A DNA stretch of 64,000 nt, taken from contig NZ_JACWNA010000004.1 in NCBI RefSeq assembly GCF_015355765.1, positions 62,001 to 126,000 of the forward strand, given 5' to 3'. Shown piece by piece: positions 33,726 to 40,646 of the stretch. Position 1 is the first letter of the stretch, and the number at the start of each line of letters is the position of its first letter. The translations under genes and the position numbers were made by a program. The notes below the pieces were generated by a model. It was not told the origin of the DNA. It saw only the letters and a program-made list of their open reading frames with translations, and made no database searches. The DNA is from Actinomyces haliotis. Its GTDB lineage: Bacteria > Actinomycetota > Actinomycetes > Actinomycetales > Actinomycetaceae.

Positions 33726-34032
33726 GGGTGAATCATCCCATCAGTCGCGAACCGTATCTGACCTCGATGTCCGCATGATTCCGGGGAAGATGGGGCTTGG
33801 AAGTGGCGCCGGTCACGAAGTCGACGGGTGAGTGGGGTGATGTCTTGTCACCCGAGGGTGGGTCAGTGGTCTTGCACGATGGCGAGTGCCTGCAGCACCT
33901 ATTGGCGTGCTTGCTGCGCAAACTCCCCGTTATCGCCGGTGGTGATGGGGGACAGGCACCCACCCAGGAAGGCGGTTCAGGATGGCCCCATCACCGCGAC
34001 CGCCAGGAAGAGCGTCATGACCGCACCGGTGA
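33726..34032. other. Degraded or non-coding stretch
   Basis: Lower GC than the surroundings and no frame with convincing codon usage or homology. A 76-codon minus frame (33733-33963) and a plus frame are open but give Pro/Ser/His-rich sequence without motifs. Together with the ubiD and ubiX remnants to the right, this looks like a decaying region or an old insertion/deletion scar. Confidence 0.45.
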
Positions 34033-34308
34033 CTGATCACTCACAACTGGGCGCTCGGCACCCCGCCGTCGGTGCGCGACGCCCGCGTCACCACGATGCG
34101 GAACCCGATCCTCCACGCGCTCGTCGGCCCGGGGGAGGAGCACACGAGCCTCGCCGGCATCCCCACCAAGGGCGTCACGACGAAGACGATCGACGACGCC
34201 ACCTACCCGTGGCGCATGCGGGACGCCTTCGAGCGCGCCCAGTTCCTCGACGTCGACCCCGCCCCCTGGGTGGACGGCGCGACGCCCTACACCGGGAGCG
34301 GCGAGTGA
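34033..34308 (+). pseudogene. 3' fragment of a UbiD-like decarboxylase
   Basis: An open frame with no start codon at a sensible place. Its last ~90 residues match the C-terminal end of UbiD/BsdC-type hydroxyarylic acid decarboxylases: NWALGT and then GVTTKTIDDATYPWR, which parallels the family's final G-TTKM--DAT-P block, followed by a DPAPW terminus. The other ~380 residues of a normal 470-residue enzyme, including the prenyl-FMN-binding and catalytic Glu-Arg-Glu parts, are missing. It overlaps the following ubiX by a GTGA junction, so the original operon was decarboxylase then ubiX. Confidence 0.6.
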
Positions 34309-34930
34309 GCGCCGACGGGGCGCGCACGGTCGTGGACGGTGGTGCCGGCGCCGGGGCTGCGCGCCGCCGCGTGGTCGTCGGCATCACCGGGGCGCCCGCC
34401 CGGAGTACGGCGTGAGGGTCCTGCGCGCCCTGCGGGAGGCGGGCGTCGAGACGCACCTCGTCGTCTTCGCCTCCGGCCAGCTGACCCGATTCCTGGAGAC
34501 CGACTACTCGCGGGAGGACGTGGAGGCGCTCGCGGACCGCGTCTGGAAGCCGACCGACATGGCCGCCGCCATCGCCTCGGGCTCCTTCCTCACCGACGGC
34601 ATGGTCATCGCGCCGTGCTCCATGAGGACGCTGGGGGAGATCGCCTCCGGCGTGACGAGCTCCCTCATCAGCAGAGCGGCCGGCGTCCATCTCAAGGAGC
34701 GGCGGCGGCTCGTGCTGGTCACGAGGGAGACGCCGCTGTCGCTCATCCACCTGCGCAACATGACGACGGTGACCGAGGCGGGCGCGATCGTCGTGCCGCC
34801 TGTACCCAGCCTCTACACGCGGCCGGAGACGGTCGACGAGATCCTCAATCAGACGGTGGGGCGCTGCCTCGATCTTCTCAACGTGCACCTCGACCGCCCC
34901 CGCTGGGGCGGGGGTGAGCTCGCGCGCTGA
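34305..34930 (+). pseudogene. UbiX/BsdB-type flavin prenyltransferase, frameshifted
   Basis: The N-terminal part RRVVVGITGAPA (frame starting at GTG 34305) breaks at about 34396-34405, and the rest continues in another frame as EYGVRVLRALREAG, ETHLVVFASGQ, IASGSFLTDGMVIAPCSMRTL, KERRRLVLVTRETPLS and a final Tyr-Thr-Arg region. Together they give a full ~207-residue UbiX/VdcB-like protein. The length of the family alignment fits a single lost base in GCCCGCCCGGAG. UbiX makes prenylated FMN for UbiD enzymes; its partner gene is also truncated, so the pathway appears dead. A sequencing error remains possible. Confidence 0.78.
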
Positions 34931-34946
34931 GGAGCGGACAGAAAGG

Positions 34947-35065
34947 TGGTCAGTTCTCGTACGTTCTGAGAGCGCGCACCGAGTCTCCTCCGGGTCATCC
35001 GCAGAATTCCAACGATCTGGGTGACAGGGTGCGCGTCATGGCTCGGAAGTCACGAGAACTGACCA
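34947..35065. repeat. Palindromic-ended intergenic element, family I, copy C (119 bases)
   Basis: The left arm is TGGTCAGTTCTCGT followed by diverged bases; the right arm is GAAGTCACGAGAACTGACCA. The core CCGCAGAATTC begins 52 bases from the left end. It lies 48 bases past the 3' end of the DUF559-type gene, opposite copy D on the other side. Confidence 0.83.
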
Positions 35066-35113
35066 TCCTGTGAGGTGACGGGGCCCAGGCCGAGGCGGCG
35101 CCGGCTCGTCGTG

Positions 35114-35956
35114 TCAGCAGGCGGGCCAGCGGCCCAGACCGCGCGCCACCTGCTCAACGACCCACGCGGTCTGCCGCGCCATCACCTGCTGCGAGGTCAA
35201 CCTCAGCACCGTGTACCCGTGGGCCACCAGCCACTGGTCGCGGAAGCGGTCGTGCGTCCAGTCGGCCCAGGCCGAGTGGTACTCATGACCGTCGGTCTCC
35301 ACGTTGAGCCAACCGCCGACGAGGAGGTCGAGCTCACCGGGCTGGGTCACTACCGCGACCTCCGGGGCGATGCCGGCCTCCTGGAGGTCGTGTCGCGCGA
35401 TCGTCTCGAGGATGGAGCGGGCGCGAGGATCCGCTCGCCGGACCACGGATCTCGCCGGAGCGTTGCGCTTCCCCGGCAGGCGTGCGAGGAGGTCATCCCG
35501 ACGGACGAGTCCGCCGCGGAGCGCGGCGTCCAGGGCGATGAGGGCGTCCACCTCCTCGGCGCAGCGCAGGTGGGTCAGGAGGAGGTCCTCGATGGTGGCG
35601 AATGGTGATCCGAGGGGATCCACGGTGAGACCTCGAACCTGATGGACGGTGACTCGTCCGAGTCCGTGCACCGCCGTTCCGGGGTCGCCCGGGACCAGCA
35701 GGTGCAATCTGCGGCCGGGACGCTCCCGGACCGGGAGGCCGGCGGCGACGAGTCCGTGGTCGCACCCGATGAGACCGCCGAGACGCCGCGCGATGATGAC
35801 GCGCCGGTCCGCGGTCGGGAGTGCCACGACCCTGGGTGGGTAGGCATGAATGAGGCCCTCGGCGACCATCCGACGAAGAGCGTGGCGCTCGTTGCGGTCC
35901 CGGCACAGCGCGGCGGCCCGTGCAGCACCGTGGGCACCGGCGAGCCGAGCCATCAT
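35114..35956 (-). CDS. DUF559/AbiEi-like protein with a Vsr-type nuclease domain (copy 1)
   Basis: A 280-residue protein from the tandem ATG at 35956. The first ~60 residues resemble the winged-helix start of AbiEi-type proteins (RHALRRMVAEGLIHAYPPRVVALP). The C-terminal ~110 residues form a DUF559 domain of the PD-(D/E)xK/Vsr nuclease superfamily: a leading Glu (ARSILETIARHDL), GELDLL, and NVETDGHEYHS with DRFRDQWLVAHGYTVLRLT. These give the D...E-x-T/K-like acidic core, although the usual Lys is Thr here. It is clearly paralogous to the protein at 53734. Both genes are alone and flanked by palindromic elements. Activity and role unproven. Confidence 0.8.
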   Translation of the reverse strand: MMARLAGAHGAARAAALCRDRNERHALRRMVAEGLIHAYPPRVVALPTADRRVIIARRLGGLIGCDHGLVAAGLPVRERPGRRLHLLVPGDPGTAVHGLGRVTVHQVRGLTVDPLGSPFATIEDLLLTHLRCAEEVDALIALDAALRGGLVRRDDLLARLPGKRNAPARSVVRRADPRARSILETIARHDLQEAGIAPEVAVVTQPGELDLLVGGWLNVETDGHEYHSAWADWTHDRFRDQWLVAHGYTVLRLTSQQVMARQTAWVVEQVARGLGRWPAC

Positions 35957-36385
35957 CTCGTCGCTTCGTCGAGTCGTTCTCACGGCCCGAGGGTGCTGGA
36001 GGCGCAGAGGTTCCCGCACGTGGGCGCCGCACGGCTGCGGGGGCGGGCGGCACGGCGGCGCCTGTGGAGACCGGGACTCCGGACTCGCGGACGGTGAGTG
36101 ACGTGTGCCGGTGCTGGCGGGGATCTTCGGCCGGGTGCGGGGTGCACGCACGCGAACGTGCGGCTGCGGTGTATCTCCGCCGGGGCGTCCGCTGTGCCCG
36201 CCCGCGACGGCACTGCCTGGTCAGTTCTCGTGACTTCTGGCGTCAGACTGCGGTGCTCGTTCGGCGAGACCGCGGGATTCTGCGCTTCTGATCGACGCGG
36301 TGGTGGCTCACTCAGGAGAAGTCACGAGAACTGACCAGGTTTCCGCTCTCGCGGACTACACGCGGTGCCCGCGGAGGCTCGGCGG
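35957..36385. other. Intergenic region upstream of the DUF559-type gene, holding element D
   Basis: 429 bases with no gene. It contains the upstream region of the nuclease-like gene (open frame to 36151 on the minus strand but Pro/Arg-rich, not family-like), a CTGTGGAGA motif at 36062 also found upstream of the second paralogue, and element D at 36218-36337. Confidence 0.6.
36218..36337. repeat. Palindromic-ended intergenic element, family I, copy D (120 bases)
   Basis: Perfect 21-base terminal inverted repeats (TGGTCAGTTCTCGTGACTTC plus T). The core CCGCGGGATTC starts 52 bases from the left end. It sits on the 5' side of the DUF559-type gene 35114-35956, with copy C on the 3' side. Confidence 0.87.
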
Positions 36386-36898
36386 TCAGTCGGGGATGAC
36401 GACGTCCCACTCGTCGCGCTTGGCGAGGAAGGCGCGCACGGCCTCCTGCGCCGCCTCCAGCGAGTGGTTGGCGCCCCAGCCGCACTGGACCTCGTTCGCG
36501 GCCGGCACCTCCGTGGCGGACAGGATGTCCTCGAAGGCGGCCTGCAGCAGCGGCTCGAACTCCTCGGGCTCGAGCCCCAGCGTGAGGGCGTAGAAGCCGG
36601 TCTGGCAGCCCATCGGGCCCCAGTCGATGAGGCGGTCCGTGTGGTTGCGCATGAGCTCGGCGGTGAGGTGCTCGATCGAGTGCACGGCCTTCATGTCGAG
36701 GTGCTCGACGTTCGGCTGGCAGAAGCGCACGTCGTACTTGACGAGCACGTCCCCGCCGGGCAGCGTCTTGCGGTCGGCGATCCGCACGAAGGGCGCCCGC
36801 ACCTTGGTGTGGTCGAGGTTGAAGGACTCGACGTTCATGCGCGCGGCACCCTCGGGGGTGTCGGTGTAGGACTCGTTGTGACCGGTTGGCTCGCTCAT
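36386..36898 (-). CDS. luxS: S-ribosylhomocysteine lyase LuxS
   Basis: A 170-residue LuxS. The metal ligands are His73 and His77 in [10 protein letters not shown] and Cys139 in VQCGWG; the catalytic Cys98 is in MGCQTGFY. It converts S-ribosylhomocysteine to homocysteine and DPD, the precursor of autoinducer-2, following the nucleosidase at 24487. Start at ATG 36898 is supported by TATGGT six bases upstream and by the family N-terminus ([16 protein letters not shown]); a longer frame up to 37138 is a shadow of the hydrolase. Divergent from the second hydrolase. Confidence 0.95.
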   Translation of the reverse strand: MSEPTGHNESYTDTPEGAARMNVESFNLDHTKVRAPFVRIADRKTLPGGDVLVKYDVRFCQPNVEHLDMKAVHSIEHLTAELMRNHTDRLIDWGPMGCQTGFYALTLGLEPEEFEPLLQAAFEDILSATEVPAANEVQCGWGANHSLEAAQEAVRAFLAKRDEWDVVIPD

Positions 36899-36950
36899 GA
36901 CTCCACCATAGGCCCGCCCGCCAGCGGCCCCGTCGGACGAGAATGGCCCC

Positions 36951-37913
36951 ATGAATGACCCCGTGAACGACGACGGCACCCTTCGCCAGCCCGGTTCGCC
37001 CGCCGCTGGAGCGCCCCCGCAGCCCGCACCGCGCCACGCGGCGCCACCAGCCCGGATCGTCCTCGGTGCACCGGACGCCCCCACCCTCGTCCTCCTCCAC
37101 GGCATCACCGCCTCCGCCCTCTCCCAGGCCGACGCCATCGGGCACTGGGCCGCCGCGGGCTACCGGGTCATCGCCCTCGACGCCCGAGGCCACGGCCTGT
37201 CCCCGCGGTGGACTCCGGCAGAGCTCGACCGCGCGGGCGAGCAGCTCGTCGACGACGTCGTCACCGTGCTCACCGACCTTGCGGACGAGGCCCGAGGGCG
37301 CGCCGCACTCGGCCTGCCCGCCGCGCCGCCGCCCGTCCTCGTCGGACACTCCATGGGCGCCGCGACCGCCATGGTCGTCGCCGGCCGGCACCCTGAGCTG
37401 GTCTCCGGAGCCGTCCTGGGCGACCCGGCCCGCTTCGGGAGCCGGACCCCCGACGAGCTGCGCGCCCGGGGCGCCGCCCGCGCTCGTGCCCGCGCCACCG
37501 AGGTCGCCGACCTGCCCGCCGCCGCCGCCCGCGCGCTCGCGGACCCCGACGTCCCCGACGTCGAGGCGCTCCCGGGCGCCTGGGCCTCCCAGCGCACCGA
37601 TCCCACGCTCCTCGTCACCGGTGTCGTCGCCCCCGAGGTCCCTTGGGAGGAGGGCATGGGCGCCCTGCGCGTCCCCACCCTCCTCGTCACCGGCGACCGC
37701 CGCGGCTCGGCCCGGGTGGGGCCTGAGGGGCTCTCCGTCCTCGAGCGCGTCGCGAACCCCTGCGTGGAGGCTGTGCTCGTCCCGGGCGCCGGGCACGACG
37801 TGCGCCGCACGCGCCCCGTGGGCTTCTACACGGCGGTTGACCCCTGGCTGCGGCGTATCCTGGACCGCAGCCGTGACCGTATCGTGATCATTGCGGGTGA
37901 CCCGGAGCACTGA
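36951..37913 (+). CDS. Alpha/beta hydrolase (paralogue of the one at 32189)
   Basis: A 320-residue hydrolase with a Pro/Ala-rich leader, [22 protein letters not shown], nucleophile elbow GHSMGAA and a late GAGHDVRR. It resembles the protein at 32189-33172 over most of its length. Between the two lie the PPOX gene, the decayed ubiD/ubiX and the DUF559-type gene, so they may have arisen by an older local duplication. Substrate unknown. GAGAAT six bases before the ATG may be its -10, close to the divergent luxS promoter. Confidence 0.85.
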   Translation: MNDPVNDDGTLRQPGSPAAGAPPQPAPRHAAPPARIVLGAPDAPTLVLLHGITASALSQADAIGHWAAAGYRVIALDARGHGLSPRWTPAELDRAGEQLVDDVVTVLTDLADEARGRAALGLPAAPPPVLVGHSMGAATAMVVAGRHPELVSGAVLGDPARFGSRTPDELRARGAARARARATEVADLPAAAARALADPDVPDVEALPGAWASQRTDPTLLVTGVVAPEVPWEEGMGALRVPTLLVTGDRRGSARVGPEGLSVLERVANPCVEAVLVPGAGHDVRRTRPVGFYTAVDPWLRRILDRSRDRIVIIAGDPEH

Positions 37914-38084
37914 TCAGGTTGGCACCCCGACCGCGAGAGTGACGCAATCCTGACCGGATCGAGACCCTGCGGCGATCCGGCGCGGGGCCTTACGGACTAG
38001 CGTCTCCGACGCCCGTCCGCGGGAGCGGCGGGCCCGGGTGCGGCGCGGGCCGTTCCCCGCGTCATCCGGAGAGAGCGAGGCGAT

Positions 38085-40646
38085 GTGACGTCCCACCTGA
38101 CGACCCTGCTGGGCAGGCACGCTGACCGCCTCGCGGTCACTCTCGAGAGCGCCGCCTCGGCCGTCCTCTACGGTCCGCCCGAGTTCCACGTCCGTGACGT
38201 CGCCGAGGCCACCGTCGCCCGCCTCGGCCTCACCCCTGTGCGCCGGTCCCTGCGCGAAGCCACCGACTCCGGCTCCTGGCGCGAGGCCCTCACGCCGCTC
38301 AGCGTCCTCCTCCTCGACTGGGACGGCCCCAGCGAGGAGCTCGTCCCGGCCTGGACCGCCTTCGTCGACGCGGCCGCGCACGACCGCCTGCCCCTCGTCA
38401 TCGTCGTCTCCGAGTCGGACGTCGTCCCGCCCGTCGAGGTCTTCCAGCACTTCCAGGTCGTCCTGGGCCCCATGTCCATGGCGGTGCGGTCCGCCGACCT
38501 CGCCCGCCTCGGCGAGGCCTGGGAGGACGTCTCTCTGCGCCACGAGGTCCTTCGGCTCACCGCCGGCTCGACCGGGCTCGTCCTCGCGGCCGTCGAGGAG
38601 GTCGAGTCCCGCGGGGACGCTGCCCTGCCGCTCTCCGTCGAGGTGGCCCGCCAGGCGGGCCGTGCCCGGGGGAGCCTCGACACGCCCCTGTCCGTCGGCG
38701 CCCGCGCCTGGGCGACGCGCCTGGTCGACCTCCTCCCCGCCGACGACCACCTCGTCCTCCTCCACGCCATGCTCCCGGGCATGTCCGCCCAGCAGATGGC
38801 CGCCGTCGCCACGAGCGTGCTCCACCGCGAGGTCACCGTCGACGACGTCATGGACGCGCGCCTGTTCCCCGCCATCCACCGCCAGCAGTCCCGTCGCGAC
38901 ACCTTCGCGCCGGCCGTCGCGGCCCAGATCGTCCGCCTCGTCAGCGAGCGCGACCCCGGCACCGTCCTCCTGCTCCGCCGCGCCGTCGCCGAGGCCGCGC
39001 TGGACAGGGCTCTCCCGCTGGACGCCCTCGAGCGGGTCTCCGCGCTGGTCGGAACCGCCTCCTGGGCCTCCCTCGACAAGTTCCTCGCCCGCACCCTGCC
39101 GTCGATCGCGCTCCTCACCACCGGCCAGCGCGGTGCCCTCGCGGAGATCCTGCCGAGCGAGGTCCTCTCGGCCTGGCCCTACCTGCACTGGTGCCGCGAG
39201 TTCCTCACGCAGGACGAGGTGACGCCCCACGCCCTGCCGTCCCCGTGGCTGGACCTGCTCTGGCTCCTGTCCGTCGCGGACGGCCGTGAGCTGAACGACC
39301 TCACCACGGAGATGCGGGACCGGCTCGTCATGGCGGTCTCCACCGCCCACTCGCCGTCGATCGACGCCCTCCAGGAGGGGGTCGACGACGGCATCGAGTT
39401 CCTCAGCAGGCGCGCCGCCCTCATCCACGAGCGCGCCGCCGCCTCCTACTCTCTGCCGCCATGCATCATCGATGACGCCCCGCTCGTCGTCCTCGCGCTC
39501 CTGGGCGAGTCCGACGGCGCGCTCGCCATGGGCCGGATCATCCTGGCCCAGCGCTGCCTCAACGAGGCCTCCCAGCTGCTGGAGGTCATCGGCGCCGACG
39601 TCGAGCGCGCAGCCGCCCTGCGCCTCGGCCTCGCCTCCCGCCAGGCGCTCCTGTCCTCCTTCACCGGTGTGCGCGGTCGCACCGAGACGCTTCTGGCGGA
39701 CTACGAGGACCTCGTCGAGGAGGCCGGGGTCCGCGAGCCGGAGCCCGAGCACATCGTCCTCGTCGCCCGCCGCTTCCTCGCGCAGACCACGGCCAGCGAC
39801 GTCCGTGTCTCCGGCGACATCGCCCCCAACACGACCTTCACCCCGCTCGAGGTCCAGGCCGAGGCCTTCCTCATCCTCCTGCAGCGCGGCCCCGAGGTCG
39901 CCTCGGACTGGGTCCAGACCTTCCTCTCGCGGGCGCCGTTCACGGACCTCGGCGCCGCCGAGTGGTGGCCCCTGCACACCGTCGCCGCCTTCCTCGCCCT
40001 GCGCGAGAACCGTCCCGAGGACGCTCTCCGGGTCCTGGAGACCGTGTACGTCCCTGAGACCGCGGCCCAGCTCATCCGCGCCGGCGCGGCCCTCGCCGAG
40101 GAGGACCTCGACGGTGCGGAGGCCCTCATCCGTCAGGTCGTGCGCGACCCCGAGGCCCCGGACCGCTGGCGCCGGCTCGCCTTCGGGTTCCGCGTCACGA
40201 TCCTCGCGCGCCGCAGGTCCCCCGAGCTGGCCACCGAGGCCGACGCCCACCTCGTCGACTGGGCGGAGGCGCCCGCCATCGTCGCCCTCTTCCCGGAGGA
40301 GGGGCGCCGCGTCGCGCTCGCGGGCCTGGACCCGCAGATGGCGCGCCTTCGCGGCCTGCGCGTCGACGAGGAGACGCCCGCAGCGAGCTCCGTGGTCCTC
40401 ACCCCGCGCCAGCTCGACGTCCTCGCCGGGCTGGCCACGGACCTGACGCTCCAGGAGATCGCTGACCGCCTGTTCCTCGGTGTCGAGACGGTTCGCTCTA
40501 CCTCGAAGGCGCTCTACCGACGGCTCGGCGTCCACAGCCGCGAGGCCGCGGTGCGCGTCGCCCGTCTGACCGAACTCCTCCCGCCCGACCCCGCGCTCCC
40601 GGACGGAGCCAAGGAAGTAAGGAGGACGATCAGTGATCGTCTCTGA
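38085..40646 (+). CDS. Large LuxR-family regulator with degenerate ATPase domain (copy 1)
   Basis: An 853-residue protein. The C-terminal ~65 residues are a LuxR helix-turn-helix: LTPRQLDVLAGLATDLTLQE, IADRLFLGVETVRS and LYRRLGVHSREAAV. The N-terminal ~250 residues look like the NTPase of MalT/LAL-type regulators, but the P-loop position reads YGPPEFHVRD with no GKT/S, while a Walker B-like LLLDWDG is kept. The middle is helical, TPR-like. Such proteins respond to inducers or partner proteins; loss of the P-loop suggests ATP-independent signalling. It overlaps its tandem paralogue by 14 bases. Regulated genes are not visible here. Confidence 0.85.
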   Translation: MTSHLTTLLGRHADRLAVTLESAASAVLYGPPEFHVRDVAEATVARLGLTPVRRSLREATDSGSWREALTPLSVLLLDWDGPSEELVPAWTAFVDAAAHDRLPLVIVVSESDVVPPVEVFQHFQVVLGPMSMAVRSADLARLGEAWEDVSLRHEVLRLTAGSTGLVLAAVEEVESRGDAALPLSVEVARQAGRARGSLDTPLSVGARAWATRLVDLLPADDHLVLLHAMLPGMSAQQMAAVATSVLHREVTVDDVMDARLFPAIHRQQSRRDTFAPAVAAQIVRLVSERDPGTVLLLRRAVAEAALDRALPLDALERVSALVGTASWASLDKFLARTLPSIALLTTGQRGALAEILPSEVLSAWPYLHWCREFLTQDEVTPHALPSPWLDLLWLLSVADGRELNDLTTEMRDRLVMAVSTAHSPSIDALQEGVDDGIEFLSRRAALIHERAAASYSLPPCIIDDAPLVVLALLGESDGALAMGRIILAQRCLNEASQLLEVIGADVERAAALRLGLASRQALLSSFTGVRGRTETLLADYEDLVEEAGVREPEPEHIVLVARRFLAQTTASDVRVSGDIAPNTTFTPLEVQAEAFLILLQRGPEVASDWVQTFLSRAPFTDLGAAEWWPLHTVAAFLALRENRPEDALRVLETVYVPETAAQLIRAGAALAEEDLDGAEALIRQVVRDPEAPDRWRRLAFGFRVTILARRRSPELATEADAHLVDWAEAPAIVALFPEEGRRVALAGLDPQMARLRGLRVDEETPAASSVVLTPRQLDVLAGLATDLTLQEIADRLFLGVETVRSTSKALYRRLGVHSREAAVRVARLTELLPPDPALPDGAKEVRRTISDRL

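Noticed and set aside
33733-33963. 76-codon minus frame as a gene
   Set aside because: Sequence is Pro/Ser/His-rich without motifs, ribosome site or codon bias; treated as non-coding or degraded.
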